Below are positions 24,526-33,043 of a DNA stretch of 64,000 nt, piece by piece. Position numbers and translations under genes: made by a program. Within the stretch, counting starts at the first letter, position 1; each line of letters opens with the position of its first letter. Below the pieces are notes generated by a model that worked only from the letters and a program-made list of their open reading frames with translations, made no database searches and was not told the DNA's origin. The DNA is from Luteolibacter sp. Y139 (lineage in GTDB: Bacteria > Verrucomicrobiota > Verrucomicrobiia > Verrucomicrobiales > Akkermansiaceae), in assembly GCF_038066715.1 (NCBI RefSeq), contig NZ_JBBUKT010000007.1:62001-126000 (forward strand). The letters run 5' to 3'.

Positions 24526-27500
24526 ATGACTGTCACCCGCACCCACCTGCTGGCCCTTGCTGCCTTGGCCAGCCCCGCCGCTCCGCTGCATGCGATCGTC
24601 TACAGCGCGAACCAGAACAACACGAACTCCTACGATACCACCGGCACCACCCTCACGCTGGACGCACCTGGCGCTGGCGCTGAGGCCACCCAGAGCGGGG
24701 TGATCTACGGCAGTGGCGGTATTCTCAAGTCGCAGGCGGGCACCCTGCATCTCACCGCGCAGAATACCTTCACCGGAGGCACGAGAGTCATCTATGGAAT
24801 CCTCTCCCTCGACAACCCCAGCAACGGCGGCATCGGCACGATCCGTGGCAATGTGCTCGTGAATGCTTCCGCCGGGATTCTCCAGACGGGAGCCCCGAAT
24901 GCGCTCGGTTGGATCACCGGGCAGAAGGTCGACAGGATCGATCTGGTCAACGGGACCGTGATCAACACCGCCAGCGGCGACCAAGGCTGGGGAGTCACCT
25001 ACACGATGGAGGGCAACAGCATGATCAGCTCGAACAACGGCCACAACGACCCCAACGCCAATGTTCCCACCGCTCCGTCCCGCTTCTCCTTCGGTGGACC
25101 TGCCGGCGGTAATAGCAGCCTGACGGTGAGCGGCGGCACTGCGGGATCGGTCGCGAGGGCCTATGGCCGGATCGACCTGCGCTCGGACAATGGCAATACT
25201 GCGGCCACCTTCAATATAGGGCTCTTCGCCAGCAACAACACCCCCGCATGGCTGGATTGCTATGCGTGCCTCACCGGAACCGCGGGCCTCACCAAGACCG
25301 GCGCAGGGACCCTGAATCTGTATGGGACCAATACGCACACTGGAGTGACTACGCTGAACCAAGGGGTCATCACCGTGAACAAGTCCGGCCCGGGAGGCAC
25401 CGGCGGCATCCGCTCGCCGCTCGTGATCAATGCCGGGCGCATGGACCTGAACGCGGTGAACGCGATGGGATACCTCCCCGGCGAGAAGGTGGATAGCGTT
25501 ACTTTGAATGCAGGACTGATCAACTCCACGGCGGCGGGTGACCAGGGTTGGGGCGTGGCTTACACGCTGAATGGCGGAGAGATCCGCACCAACAATGGTG
25601 TGGCCGATCCGAATGCCCCGGGCAAGTTCGCCTGCGGCAATTATACCACCTTCACCGTCCCGGCCGGTGCCGCGCCGCACATCAGCGGGCGCATGGACTT
25701 GCGCGACCTGCTGAATCCCAACACCGACATCACGGTGGGAGCGAATGGCAACCTGATCGTGGATGCCGCGGTCACCAACAGCGGCGGGATCAGGAAGTTC
25801 GGCCCGGGCACGCTCACATTCAACGCCGCGAACACCTTCACCGGCACTCTAACTATTACGGAAGGTGTCGTAGTGGCGGGCGGCTCCAGCATTTCCGGCA
25901 GCACGGTGAACAATACCCAGCTCATCTTCCAATCCGGGGGCACTAGTCCCGGCGCGATCTCCGGCCCCGGCACGGTCAAGAAGACCGGCGGTGACACGGT
26001 GGTGTTAACGGGAACGAACACCTACACCGGCGGCACCACGATCGAGAGCGGCTGGATCTCGATCGCGTCGAACGCGAATCTCGGCGCGGACAATATCCCT
26101 CTCACCCTGGCTGGCGGCGGCCTTGCGACCACCGCAGACCTGACACTCACGCGCCCCCTCAGCATCACTGGCACGGGCACGCTCACTCCTTCCTCCGGCA
26201 CGCTCACGCTGAATAGCATCATCTCCGGCACCGGCTCACTCCAGAAGACCGGGGCCGGGGTGCTCAAGATCAACTCGATCCAGACCTACACCGGCACCAC
26301 CACGGTTCAGGATGGCAAGCTTCTCTTGGCCACCTCCTCGGGTGGGACTGGAGCGATCCGCGGCAATCTCGTGGCTAACCAAGGCAGCGTCATCGAACTC
26401 TCCGATGCCGGTGCACTCGGGCAGAGCATCGGGACCGATAACGTTTCGCTCTATGGTGCCACCATGACCAACACCAGTGGCAGCGCCATCATGCTCCCGT
26501 ACTATACGACGCTTGCCGGTGGCACCCTCAGCTCGAACGGCGGGACCACCAGCCCCACCGCAGCTTCCCGCTTCATTTCCAGAAGGACGATCGGGGCAAG
26601 TGGCGGCGCCAAGACCTCGACGATCGCGGGAAGGCTGGAGCTTCAGAATGGAGCTGCCTTCGATGTGAACACTCTCGCCACCCTCAACGTCACGGCCACC
26701 GTCACCTCCGGTGATGATGTGGTGGAAGTCGTGAAGGACGGCTGGGGAACACTGAACCTCCCCGCCCAAAACACCTACAAGGGTGCGACCCGGATCAACC
26801 ACGGCACCTTGGAAGTGAGTTATCCCCACAGCCCCACCTACTACCTCCACGGCAACAGCTTGGCCGATGCTTCCCACCTGCATCTCCGTGGCAACAGCGT
26901 GATGAGCAACGGCACCGGGACTCCCCAGAACCTCTTCCTGGATAATTTCAGCTACATCTATTTCTACGACAACGCCTCCGCCGGAGCAGCCAACTATAGC
27001 CTGGGGCCACTCACCGGCACGAGCTTCGAGAATTCATCCACCGCCGGCTCGGCAAACTTCACGGTCGGCAATGGCTCGAGCCTGGGCTTGCAAGCCAGTG
27101 CCAATGCCGGCAGCGCCACCATCACCCTGCTTGCGGGCGGAGACTTCGATTCCTTCGCCACGGCCGGTCCCACCGCCAGCGGCGCGAAGGTGATCAGCCA
27201 AGCGGGAGGCGATGTCCGTGCCTTCGCTCCGCTGTCCATCGGCTCGCTCAACGGGAGTGGCACTTTGCAGACGGGCAGCTCCAAGGTGACGCTCGGTGCG
27301 CTGGGGCTGGACGATGTCTTCTCGGGCATCACCGATGGCACCGGCTCGCTGGAGAAGACCGGCAGCGGCACGCTCACGCTTTCGGGAGCCAACGTCTACA
27401 GCGGCGGCACCACGATCTCCAGCGGCAAGCTGCTGGCGTCTAACAGCAGCGGCTCCGCGCTGGGCAGCGGCGCGGTCTCCGTGAGCAGCGGTGCCACGCT

Positions 27501-28257
27501 CGGCGGCTATGGCAGCATTGGCGGAGCCACCACGCTCCAAGGCGGTGCGCATCTCGCGCCGGGCAACCCGACCGGGACCTTGAAGTTCACAAATGGCCTC
27601 ACGCTGAATGGCGGCTCGGTTCTGGACTTGCAGCTTGGCTCACCCGCCACGGATCTCGTCCGCGTTTCCGCCGGAGCCCTCACCGGCCCGGCTTCCGGCA
27701 AGATCACGGTGAACCTCTTGAATGCCGGTGGCTTCTCCGGGGGAACCTACACGCTCATCGATGCCAGCGGTGCGACCCTGTCGAATCTCACTGCGAACTC
27801 CTTCATCCTCGGAACCACGCTTCCCGGCTACAACTACTCCTTCGTGGTCACGGGCTCCCTGATTCAACTCAGCGTGATCCCCACGGATCCCTACGAGGCC
27901 TGGAGCCTCAGCATCCAGGATCCCGCCCAGCGTAGCCGCACGGCGGATCCAGATGGCGATGGCTTCAGCAACCTGATGGAGTATCTCTTCGGAACCTCGC
28001 CGATCCTCGCGAATGGATCCCTCTGCAGCAGCGAGGTGACTGCGGAAGGCCTTCTCCTCCGTTGGCTGCAGCGAAGCTCCGGGGCTAGCTATCAGCTCCA
28101 GGAGAGCAGCGACTTGTCCAATCCCTGGCCCACGAGCGCGCTGCCTGTCATCAATGGCGATCAGAGCGGGGTTCCACAGGATTACACCCGTAAGCAGGCG
28201 GTCGCACCTTTGGTCGGCGGACGAAAATTCTTCCGCATCCAAGGAGTGGAAAACTGA
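24526..28257 (+). CDS. Autotransporter-type beta-strand repeat protein
   Basis: 1243 residues with signal peptide MTVTRTHLLALAALASPAAPLHA. Seven copies of the passenger-type repeat (consensus G-x-L-x-K-x-G-x-G-T-L-x-L-x-x-x-N-T-x-T-G-G-T-T-x-x-x-G-x-L) lie near residues 63, 254, 420, 484, 571, 734 and 942. Between them a longer module with IRGNL(V/L) and (S/A)GDQGWGV(T/A)YT occurs two to three times. The C-terminus has GGTYTLIDASG, then a calcium-type loop DPDGDGFSNLMEYLFG and a final strand KFFRIQGVEN. No outer-membrane beta-barrel domain follows, so export is not classical type V secretion. The predicted structure is a long beta-helix on the cell surface. The gene is monocistronic. Confidence 0.88.
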   Translation: MTVTRTHLLALAALASPAAPLHAIVYSANQNNTNSYDTTGTTLTLDAPGAGAEATQSGVIYGSGGILKSQAGTLHLTAQNTFTGGTRVIYGILSLDNPSNGGIGTIRGNVLVNASAGILQTGAPNALGWITGQKVDRIDLVNGTVINTASGDQGWGVTYTMEGNSMISSNNGHNDPNANVPTAPSRFSFGGPAGGNSSLTVSGGTAGSVARAYGRIDLRSDNGNTAATFNIGLFASNNTPAWLDCYACLTGTAGLTKTGAGTLNLYGTNTHTGVTTLNQGVITVNKSGPGGTGGIRSPLVINAGRMDLNAVNAMGYLPGEKVDSVTLNAGLINSTAAGDQGWGVAYTLNGGEIRTNNGVADPNAPGKFACGNYTTFTVPAGAAPHISGRMDLRDLLNPNTDITVGANGNLIVDAAVTNSGGIRKFGPGTLTFNAANTFTGTLTITEGVVVAGGSSISGSTVNNTQLIFQSGGTSPGAISGPGTVKKTGGDTVVLTGTNTYTGGTTIESGWISIASNANLGADNIPLTLAGGGLATTADLTLTRPLSITGTGTLTPSSGTLTLNSIISGTGSLQKTGAGVLKINSIQTYTGTTTVQDGKLLLATSSGGTGAIRGNLVANQGSVIELSDAGALGQSIGTDNVSLYGATMTNTSGSAIMLPYYTTLAGGTLSSNGGTTSPTAASRFISRRTIGASGGAKTSTIAGRLELQNGAAFDVNTLATLNVTATVTSGDDVVEVVKDGWGTLNLPAQNTYKGATRINHGTLEVSYPHSPTYYLHGNSLADASHLHLRGNSVMSNGTGTPQNLFLDNFSYIYFYDNASAGAANYSLGPLTGTSFENSSTAGSANFTVGNGSSLGLQASANAGSATITLLAGGDFDSFATAGPTASGAKVISQAGGDVRAFAPLSIGSLNGSGTLQTGSSKVTLGALGLDDVFSGITDGTGSLEKTGSGTLTLSGANVYSGGTTISSGKLLASNSSGSALGSGAVSVSSGATLGGYGSIGGATTLQGGAHLAPGNPTGTLKFTNGLTLNGGSVLDLQLGSPATDLVRVSAGALTGPASGKITVNLLNAGGFSGGTYTLIDASGATLSNLTANSFILGTTLPGYNYSFVVTGSLIQLSVIPTDPYEAWSLSIQDPAQRSRTADPDGDGFSNLMEYLFGTSPILANGSLCSSEVTAEGLLLRWLQRSSGASYQLQESSDLSNPWPTSALPVINGDQSGVPQDYTRKQAVAPLVGGRKFFRIQGVEN

Positions 28258-28422
28258 GAGGCCCCATTTCAGGTGAGGGGAGACAAGGCTTCTGATTCAG
28301 CCAAATGGTGTAGCGAAGCAGCAAAAAAGGAGACAAGCAGTCACTCGGGACAATTGGGATCCATGGGCGGCCCTACTCATTCGGGTACTTTCCGATCCAG
28401 TTCGATCCGTCATGGTAGGGTC

Positions 28423-29106
28423 ATGAAGCCCGCCTCTTTGATGCCGCTCGTCGCCTTGGTCTCGTTCGTCGCCACCCCATCACTCAGTGCCGATCCCGCC
28501 AATCCCTATCCCGGCTGTACGAGGATCTTCAATGGCAAGGACTTCGACGGCTGGGTCGCGGAACCATCCACCTGGAGCATCGTCGATGGCGCGATGCGTG
28601 GCGTGGGAGGTACCTCGCGACTTGCTTACACCAAGGCCGACTACGGCAGCTTCCGTCTGATCTTCACCTCGCGGATGGATCCGGTGAACAACGATCACCC
28701 CGGCATCCTTTTCTGGGGTGATCGACCAGAGGACCCGGCCAAGCCGAAGATCGACAATGCAGGCTGGCTCCAGTTCATGCCGCCCTTCGGTGGGATGTGG
28801 AACTACCATCCGCCGCAGCACTGCAATCTCCTGCATCAGGATCTCGCGAAAGGCCCGCGCGATTCCGAGAAGTGGCACGTCACCGAGATGCTCTGCAATC
28901 TGGAGAAAGGCACCCTGCGCGCTGCGGTGGATGGCGTGGAGATCGTCCGCTACCAGCACCCGACCCCGGCCGAACGCAAGGATCCGGAGACGCGGATCAT
29001 CGCCGGCCCCATCGGCATGTTCCGCCACGGCGGCGGCGCTTCGGAATACAAGGAGATCTACGTGGAAGCCGATCCGAAGGAGGACAAGCTGATCACAGTG
29101 AAGTGA
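28423..29106 (+). CDS. DUF1080 (3-keto-disaccharide hydrolase family) protein
   Basis: 227 residues from the ATG at 28423, which starts a signal peptide (MKPASLMPLVALVSFVATPSLSA); an ORF extension of 50 codons upstream is unlikely. The DUF1080 core is recognised by CTRIFNGKDFDGWVAEPSTW, then GILFWGDRP and GPIGMFRHGG with the closing YKEIYVE strand. The fold is a LamG/concanavalin-like sandwich. Some members hydrolyse 3-keto-glycosides, but this member's activity cannot be inferred. A second, distinct DUF1080 gene lies at 30349-31041. The gap before it (28258-28422) holds no gene. Confidence 0.87.
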   Translation: MKPASLMPLVALVSFVATPSLSADPANPYPGCTRIFNGKDFDGWVAEPSTWSIVDGAMRGVGGTSRLAYTKADYGSFRLIFTSRMDPVNNDHPGILFWGDRPEDPAKPKIDNAGWLQFMPPFGGMWNYHPPQHCNLLHQDLAKGPRDSEKWHVTEMLCNLEKGTLRAAVDGVEIVRYQHPTPAERKDPETRIIAGPIGMFRHGGGASEYKEIYVEADPKEDKLITVK

Positions 29107-29116
29107 CGGGCTTGGG

Positions 29117-29572
29117 TCAGCCTAACAAGGAAGCCAGGCGCTCTTCAATATCGTCGAGCGTGCCGTAGAGATCGGCATTGTCGCTGACGACGAGGGCGGC
29201 CGGGTCCAGAGGCACAGGGAGGTGAGTGATTCCCTTCAGGAACTGGGTCATTCGGCTGGCATCGCTGAAGAGCGCATCTTCCCGGCAATAGACGACGATC
29301 AACTGGTGCCCGAGCCGGGTGGCGACGCGGCCGCGGAGAAAGCCGCCATACTCGGGCTTGTCCTTGAGGATGTGGGCGTGGCCTTTCGGGTAGTTGCGGA
29401 TGTGCGCATCCTTGGCATCGAAGAGGCGGCCATCCGGGTAGATCCAGAAGACGAAGTCGGGATCGGTGTGGGTAAAGTCGTTGAGCGCGGCGCGGCGGCC
29501 CCGGACCTTCTCGGCGAGGAAATCAAAACGGTCGGCCGCGACTTCGCGAGAGATGGATCCGGAGGTGATCAT
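29117..29572 (-). CDS. Unknown protein, translationally coupled to a GNAT gene
   Basis: 151 residues from the ATG at 29572, which overlaps the TGA of the GNAT gene as ATGA; a longer frame in this register runs antisense-like through the GNAT gene and is rejected. Motifs seen are REVAADRFDFLAEKVRGRRAAL, DPDFVFWIYPDGRLFDAKDAH and GHQLIVVYCREDALFSD. No family was recognised. The pattern (an N-terminal helix followed by strands ending in aspartates) suggests a small soluble alpha/beta protein. Coupling suggests co-production with the acetyltransferase. Confidence 0.7.
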   Translation of the reverse strand: MITSGSISREVAADRFDFLAEKVRGRRAALNDFTHTDPDFVFWIYPDGRLFDAKDAHIRNYPKGHAHILKDKPEYGGFLRGRVATRLGHQLIVVYCREDALFSDASRMTQFLKGITHLPVPLDPAALVVSDNADLYGTLDDIEERLASLLG

Positions 29573-30012
29573 CCGGGATGAGTTTCTGTCGGCGAGAAGT
29601 GCTTTCGCAAGTGGTAGTGGGTCCGCCCCGGCGGAAACCCGGGCAGCTCGGCGAAGACCTGGTAGCCGTGTGCTTCGTAGAAGTCGCGCGCTTGGAAATC
29701 GAAGGTGCCGTGCCAGGAGCCGGTGCAGCCTCGCTCGACGGCCTGCTCTTCCGCGGCCTCTAGCAGTTGTCGGCCGAGGCCTTTGCTGCGGTGCTCGGGT
29801 GAGACCCAAAGGCCGTCGATCATGAGCCATCGCCACATGGTCGCTCCGTAGAGGCCGCCGATGGTGGTGCCGTCGTCGGCCTCCAAAGCCAGATTTATGG
29901 GTAACCAATCTCGTGGGCCTACGTCGGCGGGGTCGGCTTCGCGAATGCCTTTGCGAACCAGAGCGGCCAAGTCGGAGCCATCCGGGGGAGAATGGAGGCG
30001 GTAAGAACTCAT
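29569..30012 (-). CDS. GNAT-family N-acetyltransferase
   Basis: 147 residues with the GNAT acetyl-CoA signature WVSPEHRSKGLGRQLLEAAEEQA (Q/R-x-x-G-x-G/A form), followed by FYEAHGYQVFAELPGFP and the closing HYHLRKHF. It resembles the small soluble acetyltransferases that modify amines, amino acids or drugs; the acceptor is unknown. It begins next to the AT-rich gap (30013-30348) and ends in an ATGA overlap with the following unknown gene. Confidence 0.9.
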   Translation of the reverse strand: MSSYRLHSPPDGSDLAALVRKGIREADPADVGPRDWLPINLALEADDGTTIGGLYGATMWRWLMIDGLWVSPEHRSKGLGRQLLEAAEEQAVERGCTGSWHGTFDFQARDFYEAHGYQVFAELPGFPPGRTHYHLRKHFSPTETHPG

Positions 30013-30348
30013 CGCGAAATCGTTGCCAGAGATTCAAACGGCGAACCAGCTTTTGGTTTAAGCGGACGTTTTGAAAAATTATTCACAAGTTATGAACATG
30101 ATTTTCAGTTTGGAATTCAGAAATTAGCAGGAAATTGATCAGATTTATTCACAAACAAATTGCTGATCTTCAATTGTTTGGATCAAAGGTTTGTTCTCGC
30201 AGGGAGTTCTTTTTGAGCGAATGTTTTCCATCTCGCTTCAAGCGATACTTCGCTGGCGTCCAACGGATGTGATCTCAACCGGCTCTCATTGGGTGAGATG
30301 ACGAATTCACCCTAAACCCGGAGAGTGCTGCCGCCGTTAGTTGGACTG
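30013..30348. other. AT-rich intergenic region with DnaA-box-like 9-mers (possible origin or regulatory region)
   Basis: This 336-base gap is much more AT-rich than anything else in the window (about 30065-30200). It contains two identical TTATTCACA sequences on the + strand at 30079-30087 and 30145-30153, matching the bacterial DnaA-box form TTATNCACA and spaced 66 bases apart. A looser TTATGAACA sits at 30090-30098, and three GATC sites lie nearby. It may be a replication origin, a DnaA-titration/regulatory site or just a strong promoter region. No dnaA, dnaN, gidA or parAB gene is adjacent, which argues against calling it oriC outright. Confidence 0.4.
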
Positions 30349-31041
30349 ATGAAATCCATCCTGCTGCTGCTCGCCATGGCCATACCTGCATTTTCCGCCC
30401 CGAATGAACTCTCGCCTGAAGAGAAGAAAGACGGCTTCAAGCTGCTCTTCGACGGCAAGACGCTGAAGGGCTGGCGCACTTACAAGGAGAAGGAGGCGAA
30501 GGAGCAGTGGAAGGTTCAGGACGGGGCGATCGTACTGACCGCCGGTGGTGGTGGCGATTTGATCACGGATGACGAATATGCGGACTTCGATTTCCGCTGC
30601 GAGTGGAAGATCGCGGACCAGGGGAACTCCGGCATCATCTGGCGCTCCACCGAGGATCATCAGTACCCGTGGATGAGCGGCCCGGAGTACCAGATCCTCG
30701 ATTCCTTCGACAAGCCGGGCCACAAGTATGCCCATGAGACCAAGAAGGCCAATGTGGCCGGCGGGTTCTACGACATCATCCCGGCCAAGCCGGAGTGGTC
30801 AAAGCCGGTTGGCGAGTGGAACGAGGCGAGGCTGGTGATCAAGGGCACGAAGGTGACGCTCTATCTGAATGGCAACGTGACCGCCGATGTGGACACGGAG
30901 AGCGACGACTTCAAGGCGATGCTGGACAAGTCCAAGTTCAAGGGCTGGGAGTTCTTCAACAAGGCGAAGAAGGGCCACATCGTGTTCCAGGACCACGGGG
31001 ACAAGGTCGAGTTCCGGTCGGTGCGGATCAAGCAGCTGTGA
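30349..31041 (+). CDS. DUF1080 (3-keto-disaccharide hydrolase family) protein
   Basis: 230 residues from the ATG at 30349 (a frame starting 24 bases upstream would add a short non-signal extension). A signal peptide (MKSILLLLAMAIPAFSA) is followed by the DUF1080 core: LFDGKTLKGWRTY, WKVQDGAIVLT, DFDFRCEWKIADQGNSGI, GPEYQILD, WNEARLVIKGTKV and IVFQDHGDKVEFRSVRI. It is of the shorter, canonical type and is not a close copy of the DUF1080 protein at 28423. It is likely periplasmic and acts on or binds sugars. A hairpin terminator follows. Confidence 0.9.
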   Translation: MKSILLLLAMAIPAFSAPNELSPEEKKDGFKLLFDGKTLKGWRTYKEKEAKEQWKVQDGAIVLTAGGGGDLITDDEYADFDFRCEWKIADQGNSGIIWRSTEDHQYPWMSGPEYQILDSFDKPGHKYAHETKKANVAGGFYDIIPAKPEWSKPVGEWNEARLVIKGTKVTLYLNGNVTADVDTESDDFKAMLDKSKFKGWEFFNKAKKGHIVFQDHGDKVEFRSVRIKQL

Positions 31042-31089
31042 ACTAGTCAGCGGTCACCAGTCATTGGTCATTGGGAAAATCCCTTAAAC

Positions 31090-31124
31090 AGAGAGCCCGG
31101 CAGGATTTGCAGGGCTCTCTTTTT
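31090..31124 (+). terminator. Rho-independent terminator of the second DUF1080 gene
   Basis: AGAGAGCCC (31090-31098) pairs perfectly with GGGCTCTCT (31112-31120), followed by TTTT. It lies 48 bases after the DUF1080 stop. Just upstream is a short iterated stretch (CACCAGTCATTGGTCATTGG). Confidence 0.9.
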
Positions 31125-31177
31125 GGGAAACGGTCGGTCGATGAGGAGGCACGGTGAAGACCGGCTTGACCCATCTC

Positions 31178-31258
31178 GCGGCCCTTCAGGCCGCCATGGT
31201 TCTGGCGCCAAAAACCCCGGCCGATGGCCGGGGCTGAGGGATTGCGCCCCGTTGGGGC
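31178..31258. repeat. Cluster of three GC-rich palindromes
   Basis: Three stems in 81 bases: GCGGCC/GGCCGC (31178-31194), CCCCGGCC/GGCCGGGG (31215-31233) and GCCCC/GGGGC (31246-31258). The set read on the minus strand (AGCCCC...GGGGCGCAATCCC...CCCCGGCC) is of a kind seen as dispersed repeats in Verrucomicrobiota and Planctomycetota (from memory, not searched). It lies between the DUF1080 terminator and the end of galK. Confidence 0.55.
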
Positions 31259-31282
31259 TGAAGAGGATTGCGGAAAAGATCC

Positions 31283-32461
31283 TCAGAGGACGTGGGCTCC
31301 TTGGGATGGGCGGGAGGCGAAGATCTGGGCGGTGATGCCGGTGGCTTCGTGGTACTTTGCGGCGAGGGTCGCGGCGATTTCGGAGGCCTTGCGGGATTCG
31401 CAGAGGGTGACGGTGGAGCCGCCGAAGCCGCCGCCGGTCATGCGGGCACCGATGATGCCGCCGTTGCGGCCGATGGCGCGGGCGATGTCGACCATGAGGT
31501 CGAGTTCCTTGCAGCTGACCTCGAAGTCGTCACGGAGGGAGTCGTGGCTGGCGGCCATGAGTGGGCCGAGGGCTTCGAAATCGTTTTTGGCGAGGGCTTC
31601 CGCGGCGGCGACGGTGCGGGCGATTTCGCCGACCACGTGGCGGGCGCGGCGATTGACCGGGTCGCCCATTGCGTCCCAATTGGACTCCACGTCGGCGAGG
31701 GTGGCGTCGCGCCAGGACTTCTTGCCGATGACGGCGAGGCCATCTTCGGTGTTCTTGCGGCGGGCGGCGTAGCCACCGTCGGAGAGTTCGTGGTGCACCA
31801 TCGTGTTGGCGATGAGCACGGTGAGGTCCGGGTTTTCGAAAGGCACCAGCTCGGGCTCGCCGGTCTGGCAGTCGATGAGGATGAGGCGGTTCGCCTTGCC
31901 GAAGGCGGAGGCGAACTGGTCCATGATGCCGCAGGGGACGCCGGCGAAATCGTGCTCGGCCTTTTGGCAGAGGAGGGCCTTTTCCTTGGTATCGAGGACG
32001 GTATCGAGCAGGCCTTCCAGCAGGGTGGCGACGCAGCACTCGAGGGCGGCGGAGGAGGAGAGGCCGGCACCGCCGGGCACGGAAGAGAGGATGTAGGCGT
32101 CGAAGCCGGGAAGGTGATGACCGCGGTCCTGGAAGCCCTGGAATACGCCGCGGAGGTAGTTCGCCCACTTCGGCGCGGTGATCTCCTGCTTGGTGTTGAG
32201 CGGCAGGATCGCCGGTTCGCCGCCGAGGGCGGTGGCGACGCGGGCTTCATTGGTGCCATTCAGCGCGGCAGCCATCACGATGTAGCGGTCGATCGCGAAG
32301 GGCAGCACGAAGCCATCGCAGTAGTCGATGTGTTCACCGATCAGATTGACGCGGCCGGGAGCGGCGGCGGTGACGGTGGCGTCGCAGCCGAATTGTTCCT
32401 TGAGGCCGGCGGCAGCGTCGGCGGCGAGATCAGTCAGGGTCGTGGCGAGGTCGAGGGACAT
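31283..32461 (-). CDS. galK: Galactokinase
   Basis: It phosphorylates galactose to galactose-1-phosphate, the entry step of the Leloir pathway. 392 residues from the ATG at 32461; a longer frame upstream (to 32740) has no family similarity. The galactokinase signature GRVNLIGEHIDYCDG (about 33-48) has Ile where Thr is usual. The GHMP ATP-binding motif GGAGLSSSAALE (about 128-140) and the third motif GGGFGG (about 340) are intact. It is the last gene of a galactose cluster with galM, a sodium/sugar symporter and a small membrane protein, but is separated from them by a terminator and a 354-base gap, so it probably has its own promoter. Confidence 0.96.
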   Translation of the reverse strand: MSLDLATTLTDLAADAAAGLKEQFGCDATVTAAAPGRVNLIGEHIDYCDGFVLPFAIDRYIVMAAALNGTNEARVATALGGEPAILPLNTKQEITAPKWANYLRGVFQGFQDRGHHLPGFDAYILSSVPGGAGLSSSAALECCVATLLEGLLDTVLDTKEKALLCQKAEHDFAGVPCGIMDQFASAFGKANRLILIDCQTGEPELVPFENPDLTVLIANTMVHHELSDGGYAARRKNTEDGLAVIGKKSWRDATLADVESNWDAMGDPVNRRARHVVGEIARTVAAAEALAKNDFEALGPLMAASHDSLRDDFEVSCKELDLMVDIARAIGRNGGIIGARMTGGGFGGSTVTLCESRKASEIAATLAAKYHEATGITAQIFASRPSQGAHVL

Positions 32462-32741
32462 GGACGAGGAGAGGATCGCTGCCGGGGCTCTCAGCGGCGA
32501 TCGGGCGGTGGCACCCCGTGGAAGCGGCCGGTGCCGGCCGAAGGGTGAAGAAATCCGCGGATTTGGCAAAGGTGAAAGCTGTCCGCAGAAAACCTGTTTG
32601 GGTGAAACGATCGAATGGCGAGGATTGAACCAAGTCATCCCGCGAAACGGGTTCGATTGGTGAATTCCTCCTTTCCGATATGTATAGGAAAGCGGAAAAG
32701 CGGAAAAACACCCGAGGCCGTGGTTGAGGCGAACGGGCAAG
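32462..32741 (-). promoter_or_regulatory. Upstream region of galK with an isolated strong Shine-Dalgarno
   Basis: On the minus strand this region has CCTATACATATC (about 32681-32692) as a possible -10 element, followed by a very strong AAAGGAGG (about 32666-32673). No start codon sits at a normal distance after it; the first in-frame ATG is about 29 bases on. The codons that follow are in frame with galK but look non-coding. It may be galK's promoter and leader. No tRNA or riboswitch was identified. Confidence 0.35.
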
Positions 32742-32780
32742 AAAACGGGGCCAATCCAGCCAGTTGGCGGAATTGGCCCC
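32742..32780 (-). terminator. Terminator of the galM-symporter transcript
   Basis: On the minus strand GGGGCCAAT and ATTGGCCCC form a perfect 9-bp stem, followed by GTTTTCTT. It is 36 bases after the small membrane-protein gene and separates galM-symporter-membrane protein from galK. Confidence 0.75.
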
Positions 32781-32815
32781 GGAGGTGAAGCGGGACCGGG
32801 AACGGGCGCGAGGCC

Positions 32816-33022
32816 TTAGTCCCCGGAGGTCTTGTTGAATTTGGCGAGCGCCAGCATCACCAGGCCGAACACGAGCAGGACGGCGCCCCAGCTCAGGTTG
32901 ATGTTATGGCCGAGCGATTTCTGGTAGATTTCGCTGCCCTTGGTCACCGCGCCGTAGCCGACGAGGATGGCTCCGAAGAGCGTGAAGAGGACACCGATAG
33001 GCAGCCGCAGGTCGAAGTTCAT
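32816..33022 (-). CDS. Small two-helix membrane protein next to symporter
   Basis: 68 residues with two membrane helices (about 9-27 and 43-60) joined by a polar loop (KGSEIYQKSLGHN). It starts 22 bases after the end of the sodium/sugar symporter gene and is probably translated from the same message. The tight linkage suggests a symporter-associated small protein. It is not a known subunit family that I can name. Confidence 0.7.
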   Translation of the reverse strand: MNFDLRLPIGVLFTLFGAILVGYGAVTKGSEIYQKSLGHNINLSWGAVLLVFGLVMLALAKFNKTSGD

Positions 33023-33043
33023 AGGTAGGATGTCGGCTGGGGT

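Noticed and set aside
28273-28422. N-terminal extension of the DUF1080 gene at 28423
   Set aside because: The extra 50 residues lack a signal sequence and family similarity, whereas the downstream ATG directly begins a signal peptide.
32595-32660. tRNA-like stretch (GGTTCAATCC and GGGTTCGATT on opposite strands)
   Set aside because: The T-arm-like strings have no matching T-stem, acceptor stem or anticodon arm on either strand.
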